Notes: a model not told the origin generated them from the sequence alone. 8,679 nucleotides of DNA from Actinomycetota bacterium (GCA_005788585.1 SYBY01000214.1:1-8679), one strand, 5' to 3'. Positions 1-6,043 are shown, counted from the stretch's first letter. Numbers and translations are program-made.

Positions 1-140
1 CAGAACAGCACGGAGTTCCAGGCGAGGTACGCGGCGAGGAACAGGGCCAGGAACGGGATGAGCGTGACCAGTCCCGTGATGATGCGGTCGCGGGTCTCGT
101 GCTCGACCGGCTGGATGTCTTCGGGCGAGAGTCCGTCCAT
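1..140 (-). CDS. Fatty-acid (acyl-CoA) desaturase, N-terminal fragment
   Basis: The gene runs off the left edge, so only the first 46 codons are visible, read from an ATG at 138-140. The peptide starts MDGLSPEDIQ, has a short charged stretch (VEHETRDR), and then a hydrophobic membrane segment at about residues 21-46 (IITGLVTLIPFLALFLAAYL). This start, with RIIT followed by the first transmembrane helix, resembles the N-terminus of actinobacterial delta-9 type membrane desaturases, which introduce a cis double bond into acyl chains using a di-iron His-box centre. The diagnostic His boxes would lie outside the window, so the family call rests on the N-terminus alone; any other polytopic membrane protein remains possible. 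No Shine-Dalgarno lies at normal spacing, but a -10-like TAGTAT ends 7 nt before the ATG, so the mRNA may be leaderless. The neighbouring gene diverges from it. Confidence 0.5.
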   Translation of the reverse strand, partial: MDGLSPEDIQPVEHETRDRIITGLVTLIPFLALFLAAYLAWNSVLF

Positions 141-146
141 GGCGCC

Positions 147-153
147 GATACTA
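147..153. promoter_or_regulatory. Candidate shared (bidirectional) -10 element
   Basis: The start codons of the desaturase (140, minus) and the GNAT gene (161, plus) are only 20 bp apart. The near-symmetric core GATACTA reads as GATACT towards the right (8 nt before the ATG at 161) and as TAGTAT towards the left (7 nt before the ATG at 140). Both fit -10 hexamers of leaderless promoters, and neither gene has a ribosome-binding site at normal spacing. No convincing -35 hexamer is visible on either side, so this remains a weak call. Confidence 0.3.
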
Positions 154-160
154 CCCCTCG

Positions 161-667
161 ATGGCGCTTCCACTCCTGACCCCGAGACTGGCGATCCGGC
201 CGTACGACCCGGATGACCACGAGCAGATGCACGAGGTCCTCTACGGGGACCCCGAGGCGATGCGGTTCCTCAACGGGGTGGTCCACCCGGACGAGACGAA
301 GCGGACGGCCCGGCAGTACGCCGAGATGCACGTCCGGCGCGGCTACGCGTGCTGGGTCGTCGAGGAACGCGAGACGGGGTTCATCGTCGGGGAGGCCGGG
401 CTCCAGCCCTTCGGCGGGGAGGGTCCCGATGTGGAGCTGGGCTACGCGTTCGGGTCGGCCAACTGGGGCCGCGGGTTCGCCACCGAAGCGGGCCGGGCGA
501 TCGTCGCCGAGGCGTTCGGCGACCTCGGCCTCGACCGTCTCGTCGCCGTGACCCGCGACGAAAACACCGCGTCACAGCACGTGCTCGGCAAGCTGGGCTT
601 CGTCCCGGCCGGGCGCCGCACGGTGTGGGGGCACGACCAGCCCTACTACGTCTTGGACCGCGGCTGA
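161..667 (+). CDS. GNAT family N-acetyltransferase (RimJ/RimL-like)
   Basis: A 168-residue single-domain acetyltransferase of the Acetyltransf_3 type, which moves an acetyl group from acetyl-CoA to an amine. The N-terminus LLTPRLAIRPYDPDD is the usual first strand of this family ('L.T.RL.LRP...D'). The acetyl-CoA pyrophosphate loop is visible at about residues 92-110 (ELGYAFGSANWGRGFATEA), and the C-terminal NTASQHVLGKLGF (135-147) is the conserved motif with Asn and a Leu-Gly-Phe turn. Length is normal for the family. The substrate cannot be read from sequence: RimJ/RimL relatives modify ribosomal proteins, but many act on small molecules or antibiotics. The ATG at 161 has no Shine-Dalgarno and may be leaderless. 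The last 22 nt overlap tail to tail with the 3' end of the response regulator gene on the other strand. It appears monocistronic. Confidence 0.87.
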   Translation: MALPLLTPRLAIRPYDPDDHEQMHEVLYGDPEAMRFLNGVVHPDETKRTARQYAEMHVRRGYACWVVEERETGFIVGEAGLQPFGGEGPDVELGYAFGSANWGRGFATEAGRAIVAEAFGDLGLDRLVAVTRDENTASQHVLGKLGFVPAGRRTVWGHDQPYYVLDRG

Positions 668-1332
668 TCGAGACCCGCGTCGTGGACGAGGATCGCGACC
701 TGCACGCGGTTCGTGGCGTCCAGCTTGCCGAGGATCCGCGTGACGTAGGCCTTGACCGTCGCCTCGGAGAGGTGCAGCGCGGCGCCGATCTCGCCGTTGG
801 AGCGCCCTTCCCCGATGAGCACGGCGACATCCAGCTCGCGCTCGGTCAGCGTGTCGAGTACCTCCGCGGCGGCGCGGCGCCGCGCGCGGCCCTCGTCGTC
901 GGCGACGTGGTCGATGAGCGTGCGGGTGACGCCCGGTGAGAGCATGGCCTCCCCCGCCGCGACCCGGCGCACCGCGTCGACGATCTCCTCCGGCGGCGTG
1001 TCCTTGAGCAGGAAGCCGCTGGCGCCCGCGCGCAGCGCGTCGAGGACGTGATCGTCGAGGTCGAAGGTCGTGAGGACGATGACCTCGGGCGCGCCGGCCC
1101 GGGCGCGCACCGCGGCCGTCGCGGCGATCCCGTCGCGGTTGGGCATGCGGATGTCCATGAGCACGACGTGCGGGGCGCACCGGTCGATGACCGGCCCGGC
1201 CTCCAGGCCGTCGCCCGCCTCGCCGACGACGTCCACGTCGTCGGCCGACGCGAGGATCATGCGCAGCCCGGCGCGGACGAGCGGGTCGTCGTCGACGATC
1301 GCCACGCGGACGGTCGCCGGGCGCGTGCTCAT
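646..1332 (-). CDS. LuxR/NarL-family response regulator
   Basis: A 228-residue two-domain transcription factor. The receiver domain (about 8-125) has the acidic pair D14/D15, the phospho-acceptor D60 in VVLMDIRMPNRDG, the switch Thr at 88-89 (VLTTF) and K110 (FLLKD). The C-terminal LuxR-type helix-turn-helix (about 158-222) begins LTERELDVAVLIGEGRSNGEI and continues to VKAYVTRILGKL, the recognition helix region. The ATG at 1330-1332 overlaps the TGA of the upstream kinase gene (ATGA), so the two are translationally coupled and form a cognate pair. The reading frame stays open far upstream, but that part is antisense to nothing conserved and overlaps the kinase in another frame, so it is not part of the protein. 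The likely target is the divergent ABC exporter. The gene ends inside the 3' end of the GNAT gene. Confidence 0.96.
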   Translation of the reverse strand: MSTRPATVRVAIVDDDPLVRAGLRMILASADDVDVVGEAGDGLEAGPVIDRCAPHVVLMDIRMPNRDGIAATAAVRARAGAPEVIVLTTFDLDDHVLDALRAGASGFLLKDTPPEEIVDAVRRVAAGEAMLSPGVTRTLIDHVADDEGRARRRAAAEVLDTLTERELDVAVLIGEGRSNGEIGAALHLSEATVKAYVTRILGKLDATNRVQVAILVHDAGLDQPRSKT

Positions 1333-2489
1333 CGCTCCCACCGCAGGCGCGCGCGGACGACGAAGTCCCCGTCCGACGGGCCGTGGTCGATCTCGCCGCC
1401 CGCGAGGGTGACGCGCTCGCGCAGGCCCACGAGACCCGCCCCGGCGCCTGGGAGCGTCGGCGCCGCCTGGCCGACCGGCAACCGGTTGCGCACCTCGATC
1501 GCCAGGCCGTCGCCGGGCGCGCCGCGGACGGCGACCGACGTCGCAGCGCCGCGCGCGTGCTTGTGCGCGTTCGTCAGGGCCTCCTGGACCACGCGGTAGG
1601 CGTCGCGGCCGACCGCCTCGGGGGGCCAGGCGTCCGCGGGGACCTCCAGCACCAGCTCGACCTTCTCGCCCGCCCGCCGTGAGTCCTCGACGAGCCGCGG
1701 CAGGTCGGCGAGCGTCGGCTGCGGGGCCTCGATCGCGCCACCGTCGCCTGACGTGCGCAGGACGCCCAAGGCGCCGCGCAGGTCCTCCATCGCCATCCGT
1801 GCCGTCCGCCGGATGAGCCCGGCGGTGTCGCGCACGTCCTCCGCCGGCACGTCGGGCCGCAGCTCGAGCCCGCCCGCATGCAGCGCGATGAGCGACACCC
1901 GGTGCGCGACGACGTCGTGCATCTCGCGGGCGATCCGGGTCCGCTCGTCGGCGCGGGCGGCCTGCGCCATCGCCTCCTGCTCGGCCTCGGCCCGTTCGAG
2001 GCGCTCCCGCAGCGTGGCGACGAGCTCCCGGCGGGCCCGGACGTACATCCCCCACGCCAGCAGTCCGCCGATGAACAGCACGAGGAAGACGAAGCTCACC
2101 CACAGGGGCTCGTCCGGGGGCTGGGGCCAGAGGACGAACGAGGCCGAGCACGCAAGGAAGTACAGGAGCGCGACGGGTACCGCCGTCCGGGCCGGCCGAT
2201 GGACCGCGACCCCGAAGAGGGCGATCGCGGCGGCTGCGGAGCCGATCGTCGTCACGACGAGCGCCGGCGTCAGCGCGAGGGCGACGCCCAGCGGCCAGCG
2301 GCGCCGCAGCCACAGCGCCAGGCAGGCGAGCGGTCCGAGGACCACGTCCATCGTCATCAGCCACTGCGGGGGCTCCACGACGTTCGACGCCTCGTACCCG
2401 ACCCACGCCCCGAGTCCCAGCCCGAAGGCCAGCACGACGCACAGCACGTCGACGACCCAGTCACGCCTGGTGCGCTCGATCGGTTCCAT
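1329..2489 (-). CDS. HisKA_3-type membrane sensor histidine kinase
   Basis: A 386-residue sensor kinase of the DesK/NarX class. The N-terminal half (about 11-149) holds five or six hydrophobic segments with only short loops, so the stimulus is probably sensed in or at the membrane and not by a large extracellular domain. A charged linker (150-180) looks helical. The dimerisation/phospho-acceptor motif is DERTRIAREMHDVVAHRVSL with the phosphorylated His191. The ATP-binding domain shows the N-box EALTNAHKHA (303-312, N307) and the G-box GAGLVGLRERV (350-360). The chosen ATG (2487-2489) begins MEPIERTRRDW just before the first membrane helix; a GTG four codons earlier is possible. It is the first gene of a two-gene operon with the response regulator and diverges from an ABC exporter, an arrangement common for actinobacterial systems responding to antibiotics or envelope stress. 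The signal itself is unknown. Confidence 0.95.
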   Translation of the reverse strand: MEPIERTRRDWVVDVLCVVLAFGLGLGAWVGYEASNVVEPPQWLMTMDVVLGPLACLALWLRRRWPLGVALALTPALVVTTIGSAAAAIALFGVAVHRPARTAVPVALLYFLACSASFVLWPQPPDEPLWVSFVFLVLFIGGLLAWGMYVRARRELVATLRERLERAEAEQEAMAQAARADERTRIAREMHDVVAHRVSLIALHAGGLELRPDVPAEDVRDTAGLIRRTARMAMEDLRGALGVLRTSGDGGAIEAPQPTLADLPRLVEDSRRAGEKVELVLEVPADAWPPEAVGRDAYRVVQEALTNAHKHARGAATSVAVRGAPGDGLAIEVRNRLPVGQAAPTLPGAGAGLVGLRERVTLAGGEIDHGPSDGDFVVRARLRWER

Positions 2490-2535
2490 CCGCCACGGCA
2501 CGCCCCCAGCGTACGGGCGCGGCGGGCGCGCGCCT

Positions 2536-2589
2536 ACCGACGAAGGTCGTGCCCGCCGACGACCAACGTCGGTGTGAGGGACGACCTTC
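2536..2589. promoter_or_regulatory. Nested inverted repeats, candidate operator between divergent operons
   Basis: The gap between the kinase gene and the ABC ATPase gene contains nested dyads with nearly the same centre. The outer arms are GAAGGTCGT (2542-2550) and ACGACCTTC (2581-2589), a perfect 9-bp match. The inner arms are CCGACG (2556-2561) and CGTCGG (2567-2572), separated by 5 nt. A third pair, ACCGAC (2536-2541) and GTCGGT (2568-2573), overlaps these. The hexamer ACGACC or its complement GGTCGT occurs three times (2545-2550, 2559-2564, 2581-2586). NarL-type regulators bind such dyads as dimers, so this is the natural candidate site for the response regulator encoded next to it. No clear -35/-10 pair was found here. 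Confidence 0.45.
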
Positions 2590-2610
2590 CGCCGTGGCGG
2601 GGAGCATCGT

Positions 2611-2622
2611 GGCTCGCGAGCC
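2611..2622. repeat. Perfect 12-bp palindrome upstream of the ABC ATPase gene
   Basis: GGCTCGCGAGCC is its own reverse complement. It lies 8 bp before the ATPase start codon, directly upstream of the GGGGG ribosome-binding site. It could be a second protein-binding dyad, or part of the 5' leader. With no spacer it would be a poor RNA hairpin, so a DNA site is more likely. Confidence 0.3.
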
Positions 2623-2630
2623 TGGGGGAC

Positions 2631-3527
2631 ATGATCGAAGCCCACTCCCTCACCAAGCGCTTCGGGTCGGCCACGGCCGTCGCCGACGTGTCGTTCGCGT
2701 GCGAACCGGGAACCGTCACCGGGTTCGTCGGCCCCAACGGCGCCGGAAAGTCCACGACGCTGCGCATGATCTGCGGTCTCGCCCGGCCCGACGAGGGCAC
2801 GGCGCTCGTCGACGGTGTCCCCTTCGCCGAGCTGCCGCGCCCGATGCGCACGGTCGGGGTGCTGCTCGAGGCATCTGCCCTGCACCCCGGCCGCAGCGGG
2901 CTGGCCACCCTCAGACGCGCATGCACGCTGGCCGACATGCCCGCCGATCGACCCGAGGAGCTACTCCGGCTCGTGGGGCTCGAACCGGCGGCGTGGAACC
3001 GCCGGGTCGGGGACTACTCGCTCGGCATGCGCCAGCGCCTCGGCATCGCCCAGGCGCTGGTCGGGGACCCGCGGATCCTCATCCTCGACGAGCCCGCCAA
3101 CGGCCTGGACCCCGAGGGGATCCGCTGGATGCGGGCGCTACTGCGGGACTTCGCCGACCGTGGCGGCACCGTGCTGCTGTCCAGCCACCTGCTCGCCGAG
3201 GTACAGGCGACCGTCGACCGCCTCGTGGTGATCGGCGGGGGGCGGATCGCGGCCTCCGGCGGGCTCGACGACCTGCTGCGCGGCACCGGCACCCTCGTGC
3301 GGGCCGTCGACGCCCCGGCGCTCGAGGGCGCACTGCGCACGGCGGGCCTGGCGTTCGCCCGCCGGGAGGACGGCGCGCTGTCGGTCGAGGCCGGCGCCGA
3401 GGACATCGGGCTGCTGGCGCTGCGTGCCGGCGTCGCGGTCACCGAGCTGCGGCCGGCCGACGGCGGCGACCTGGAGGACCTGTTCTTCACCCTGACCGGC
3501 GGCGAGCCCCAGCAGGTTGCGGCATGA
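2631..3527 (+). CDS. ABC transporter ATP-binding protein (ABC-2 exporter type)
   Basis: A 298-residue ATPase that powers an ABC-2 exporter from the cytoplasmic face. In order: Walker A GPNGAGKST (34-42), Q-loop region VGVLLEAS with Glu80 where many families have Gln (also usual in the bacitracin/lantibiotic-type exporters), ABC signature YSLGMRQRLGIA (129-140), Walker B ILILDEPANGLDP (149-161) and switch His186 in SSHLLAEV. Beyond residue 220 a C-terminal extension (VRAVDAPALEGAL onward) is typical of CcmA-like drug or peptide exporters. The ATG at 2631 follows a GGGGG ribosome-binding site after 2-3 nt; the frame is open upstream but carries nothing conserved there. Its TGA overlaps the permease ATG. 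It diverges from the kinase/regulator operon, which probably controls it. The substrate is unknown; export of an antibiotic or membrane-active compound is the usual role in this context. Confidence 0.96.
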   Translation: MIEAHSLTKRFGSATAVADVSFACEPGTVTGFVGPNGAGKSTTLRMICGLARPDEGTALVDGVPFAELPRPMRTVGVLLEASALHPGRSGLATLRRACTLADMPADRPEELLRLVGLEPAAWNRRVGDYSLGMRQRLGIAQALVGDPRILILDEPANGLDPEGIRWMRALLRDFADRGGTVLLSSHLLAEVQATVDRLVVIGGGRIAASGGLDDLLRGTGTLVRAVDAPALEGALRTAGLAFARREDGALSVEAGAEDIGLLALRAGVAVTELRPADGGDLEDLFFTLTGGEPQQVAA

Positions 3528-4276
3528 GCACCACGACCATCACCACCCCCACCCTGCCGTTCGGGCGCCTGCTGCGCGTCGAGGCGGAGAAGGCCCTGGA
3601 CACCCGGGCCGCCAAGTGGCTGCTCGTGATCGCCGGGCTGCTCACGCTGGCCACGGTGGCGCTGCCGCTGTCGCTGCCCGCCGAGTTCGAACAGTCCCCG
3701 ACCGGCTACACCATGGCCACGGCCATCGGCGTCATGACGCTGCTCCCGGCGGTGGGCATCCTCCTGCTCACCAGCGAATGGACCCGCGGGACGATCCTCG
3801 TGACGTTCACGCAGGAGCCGCGCAGGCTGCGTGTGCTCGCCGCGAAGACCGCCGCCGGGGTCGGCCTGGGCGTCGCCGGCGCCCTGTTCGCCTTCGCGGT
3901 GACCATGGGCGGCGTGCTCGTGGCCGACGCCGCGCTCGGCCGGGACGTGTCCTGGACCATCGGCAGCGCGTTCGGCGGTCTCCTGGCCGTGAGCGTCCTG
4001 AACATGCTCATGGCGGCCGGCTTCGCCGCGCTGCTGCAGAGCTCCGCGACGGCGATCGTCGTCTTCTACGTGGTCCCGACCATCTGGACGGCGATCTCGG
4101 TCGGCGTCCTCGCCGACATCGGGCCGTACGTCGACTCCTCGCAGGCGTTCACCTGGATCATCGAGGGCGACACCGCCGGGAACTGGGCGCCGATCCTGGT
4201 CTCGATGTCGCTGTGGATCCTCGTGCCGCTGGCCGCGGGCGCATGGCGGGTCGCGACCCGCGACGTCCGCAGCTGA
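3524..4276 (+). CDS. ABC-2 type permease subunit
   Basis: A 250-residue membrane protein with six predicted transmembrane segments at about 31-52, 66-84, 110-135, 146-171, 175-197 and 221-241. Its layout is the ABC-2 permease one: a short amphipathic N-terminus (LRVEAEKALDTRAAKW) that would contact the ATPase, then TSEWTRGTILVTFTQEPRR between the second and third membrane segments, a conserved feature of this permease group. The start ATGA overlaps the ATPase stop codon, so the two are co-translated; the ribosome-binding site is weak. Length fits the half-size permeases that act as homodimers with the upstream ATPase. There is no third subunit, and a strong hairpin terminator follows the stop codon within 10 nt, ending the operon. 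Confidence 0.92.
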   Translation: MSTTTITTPTLPFGRLLRVEAEKALDTRAAKWLLVIAGLLTLATVALPLSLPAEFEQSPTGYTMATAIGVMTLLPAVGILLLTSEWTRGTILVTFTQEPRRLRVLAAKTAAGVGLGVAGALFAFAVTMGGVLVADAALGRDVSWTIGSAFGGLLAVSVLNMLMAAGFAALLQSSATAIVVFYVVPTIWTAISVGVLADIGPYVDSSQAFTWIIEGDTAGNWAPILVSMSLWILVPLAAGAWRVATRDVRS

Positions 4277-4282
4277 CGGCCG

Positions 4283-4314
4283 GGGCGCGCGGCGCTACTT
4301 CGCGTCGCGCGCCC
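4283..4314. terminator. Bidirectional terminator-like hairpin between convergent genes
   Basis: Arms GGGCGCGCGGCGC (4283-4295) and GCGTCGCGCGCCC (4302-4314) form a 13-bp stem with one G-U pair and a 6-nt loop. It begins 6 nt after the permease stop codon, and the MerR stop codon (4295-4297) lies at the loop. It lacks a clear U-run, as is common for high-GC actinobacterial terminators. Because the hairpin is symmetric it can serve both converging transcripts. Confidence 0.65.
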
Positions 4315-4996
4315 GCCGCAGCTCGGCCAGCAGCATCCGCGTGTGCATCGCGCCGAGCAGGTCCCGCAGCGGCTCCACGCCCGAGCTGACGATCTCGACC
4401 GCCTCGTCGGCGTCGACCTGTCCCGCGAGGCGGCCGATGAAGGTCCGGACCTCCTCCTCGACCACCGGCGCCAGGGCGTCGCGGTAGCGCAGGGTGTCGT
4501 AGACGGTGAAGCCGAGGCGCTCGTCGTACCCGCCCGCGCGAAAGCGCGAGATCGCCTCGAGGATCTTCACGTCCTCGGGGTCGTAGCCGTCGGCGACCGG
4601 GGAGACGACACCCAGGTCGCCGAGCCGGCCCAGGGCGTCGAGCGGGATGGCGAAACGCTCCTGGGCCTCGTCGGCGCCGATGCGGTCGCCCTGCGCCTCG
4701 AGCGCGCGTTCGAGGATCCGCTCTTCGACCTCCAAAAGGCGCCGGGCCTTCTCGGGGTCGGCGTCGATGACCTCGCGAATGACCCGCAGCGGCATGAAGC
4801 GGTCTTCCTGCAACCGCTTGATGAGCTGGATGCGGTCGACGTACTCCGGCGGGTAGTACGCCATGTTCCGGGACGTCCGCACGATCCCCTCGCCGTCCCC
4901 GAGCAGCCCTTCCCGCAGGTAGTGCTTGATCGTGGCCGAGCTGACGCCCGAGCGCTCGGCCAGCTCGCTCATCTTCAGGAGGCCGTCGGCGTTCAT
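4295..4996 (-). CDS. MerR-family transcriptional regulator
   Basis: A 233-residue DNA-binding protein. The N-terminal MerR helix-turn-helix is clear: MSELAERSGVSSATIKHYLR (9-28), then EGLL, the 'YYPPEYVDRIQLIKRLQ' wing (47-63) and the start of a coiled-coil helix (68-104). The remaining ~130 residues are helical, acidic and unlike the metal- or redox-sensing tails: there is no Cys in the protein, so a small-molecule or acyl-CoA-type ligand is more plausible than metal sensing (inference). The start is ATG 4994-4996; an internal ATG at codon 9, immediately before the helix-turn-helix, is an alternative. It lies 16 nt downstream of the BKACE gene on the same strand, with a 9-bp hairpin between, so they are probably one operon and the regulator may control it. 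Which ligand it binds cannot be read from the sequence. Confidence 0.88.
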   Translation of the reverse strand: MNADGLLKMSELAERSGVSSATIKHYLREGLLGDGEGIVRTSRNMAYYPPEYVDRIQLIKRLQEDRFMPLRVIREVIDADPEKARRLLEVEERILERALEAQGDRIGADEAQERFAIPLDALGRLGDLGVVSPVADGYDPEDVKILEAISRFRAGGYDERLGFTVYDTLRYRDALAPVVEEEVRTFIGRLAGQVDADEAVEIVSSGVEPLRDLLGAMHTRMLLAELRRARDAK

Positions 4997-5005
4997 GGGT
5001 GAAGT

Positions 5006-5028
5006 CTCAGCCTCATGTCGAGGCTGAG
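5006..5028 (-). other. Intercistronic hairpin at the BKACE stop / MerR start
   Basis: Read on the minus strand, CTCAGCCTC (5028-5020) and GAGGCTGAG (5014-5006) are perfect 9-bp complements around the 5-nt loop GACAT. The BKACE stop codon TGA (5015-5013) straddles loop and 3' arm, and the MerR ATG follows 9 nt after the stem. The only purine-rich bases available to bind the ribosome upstream of MerR (GAGG, GAG) lie in the 3' arm. A ribosome terminating on BKACE would open the stem, so translational coupling is plausible; a DNA operator for MerR is an alternative. Confidence 0.4.
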
Positions 5029-5897
5029 GGTACCCGCTTCGGCGTCGCCAGCCGCTCCCGCGCCTCGGCGACGGTCGCCGGCCGGCGCCCCGTGCTCGTG
5101 ACGATCTCCCGCGCGGCGGCGATGAGGTCCCCGTTGCTGCGGGCCATCTCCCCGCCGGGCAGGTAGAAGTTGTCCTCCACGCCGGCACGGACGTTGCCGC
5201 CGAGCGCGACGGCGGCGGCCAGCAGCGACCACTGCTGCCGGGAGATGCCGATGACTCCCCATTCGTGCGGCACGTCGGGGATCTGCTCGCTCATGTGCGC
5301 GAGATTCTTGGCGGTCGGCCGGATGCCCCCCGTCACGCCCATGACGCAGGAGACCTGGAGGGGCGGCGACAGCAGCCCCATGTCGAGCAGCGGATCGAGA
5401 TTCGCGACGTGCCCGGAGTCGAAGCACTCGTGCTCGGGCTTGATGCCGAGCTCGTTCATCGCCTTCACGAGGGTCATGATCGTGTCGAACGAGTTCTCGA
5501 AGACCGTGTGGAAGACGAAGTCCTTGCGGCGCGACGAGTACTTCGCGTAGTTCATCGAGCCCATGTTCAGCGCCGCGATATCGGGCCGCACCGCGCGCAG
5601 GTAGGCGATCCGCTGCTCGAGCGGCACGCCGATCGTGCCGGTGGAGAGGTTGATGATCACGTCGTCGACCTCCGCCTGGATCGCCGCGACGATGGCCTCG
5701 AAGTCCTCGGCGTCGTGCGACGGCGTGCCGTCGGGCTTGCGCGCGTGGATGTGGAGCATCACCGCGCCCTCGTCGACGGCGCGCCGGGCTTCGGCGGCGT
5801 AGTCCTCGGGGGTGTACGGGATCGCCGGGCACTGCTCACGGTTGGCCACCGCGCCCGAGATCGAACAGGTGATGATGACCGGGTCGTCGAGGCTCAT
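5013..5897 (-). CDS. Beta-keto acid cleavage enzyme (BKACE, DUF849 / Kce-like)
   Basis: A 294-residue TIM-barrel enzyme of the BKACE family, which condenses a beta-keto acid with acetyl-CoA and cleaves it to acetoacetate plus a new acyl-CoA; the founding member acts on 3-keto-5-aminohexanoate in lysine fermentation. Visible family marks: PVIITCSISGAVANREQCP at the N-terminus, the metal-binding HIHAR motif (H49, H51), INLSTGT (82-88), and AGVEDN (238-243), where E241 is the expected third metal ligand, all matching the zinc site known in the family. Length is normal. The ATG at 5895-5897 is preferred to a GTG 13 codons upstream because homologues begin a few residues before PVIIT and because the extension would run through the operator-like palindrome. 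Substrate specificity within BKACE varies widely and is not predictable here. It forms an apparent operon with the downstream MerR gene. Confidence 0.92.
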   Translation of the reverse strand: MSLDDPVIITCSISGAVANREQCPAIPYTPEDYAAEARRAVDEGAVMLHIHARKPDGTPSHDAEDFEAIVAAIQAEVDDVIINLSTGTIGVPLEQRIAYLRAVRPDIAALNMGSMNYAKYSSRRKDFVFHTVFENSFDTIMTLVKAMNELGIKPEHECFDSGHVANLDPLLDMGLLSPPLQVSCVMGVTGGIRPTAKNLAHMSEQIPDVPHEWGVIGISRQQWSLLAAAVALGGNVRAGVEDNFYLPGGEMARSNGDLIAAAREIVTSTGRRPATVAEARERLATPKRVPSAST

Positions 5898-5920
5898 GGG
5901 AGAAGAGCCGCCTCCATCGA

Positions 5921-5938
5921 AAGTGGGACGTGTCACTT
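5921..5938. promoter_or_regulatory. Operator-like palindrome upstream of the BKACE-MerR operon
   Basis: AAGTGGGACGTGTCACTT is an 18-bp dyad: 5-bp arms AAGTG/CACTT and a central ACGT, with 14 of 18 positions symmetric. It starts 23 bp before the BKACE ATG. The bases 5917-5934 match 15 of 18 with 8662-8679 upstream of the carboxylase gene, and the sequence reads in the same orientation relative to both genes. A transcription factor site is the simplest explanation; the MerR protein of this operon is the obvious candidate. Confidence 0.55.
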
Positions 5939-5941
5939 CTC

Positions 5942-5970
5942 ACTCTGACGGCGCACGGGCATCAGGTCAA
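5942..5970 (-). promoter_or_regulatory. Candidate promoter for the BKACE-MerR operon
   Basis: On the minus strand TTGACC (5970-5965) is followed after 17 nt by CAGAGT (5947-5942). The -35 is good (five of six), the -10 poor (three of six). The palindrome at 5921-5938 would then lie around the transcription start, as expected for a repressor site. Confidence 0.3.
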
Positions 5971-6043
5971 GCGCCATTGCGCGAAGCCTCTAGATCAGAA
6001 AACCGTGCGATCAACTGGCCGAAAGTGTGCCTGCGGGATACCA

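Noticed and set aside
1333..2442. An open frame on the minus strand extending the response regulator N-terminally by about 370 residues
   Set aside because: It overlaps the histidine kinase in another frame, is Arg/Ala/Gly-rich without any domain, and the receiver domain starts exactly after the ATG at 1332.
1878..2630. A plus-strand extension upstream of the ABC ATPase
   Set aside because: The sequence is antisense to the kinase gene and of shadow-frame composition; the ATPase begins normally at 2631 behind a ribosome-binding site.
2860..2885. Glu80 in place of the Q-loop Gln as a sign of a defective ATPase
   Set aside because: The VLLEA.ALHPGRSG form is common in intact CcmA-like exporter ATPases, and all other motifs are complete.
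5898..5936. GTG start at 5936 for the BKACE gene
   Set aside because: The 13 added residues are not family-like, and the GTG lies in the operator-like palindrome; the ATG at 5897 matches the family's N-terminus.
5265..5948. Long plus-strand open frame antisense to BKACE
   Set aside because: It is His/Arg/Val/Asp-rich with no recognisable domain, typical of reverse-frame shadows in GC-rich genes.
6018..6026. A third GCCGAAAGT resembling the shared operator motif
   Set aside because: Only the first nine bases match (8661-8669); GGACGTG does not follow and there is no dyad, so chance is likely.
5950..6043. A -35/-10 promoter for the riboswitch transcript
   Set aside because: Several partial matches (TTGCGC 5977, TAGATC 5991, TACCAT 6039) exist but none has a partner hexamer at 16-19 nt, so no call was made.
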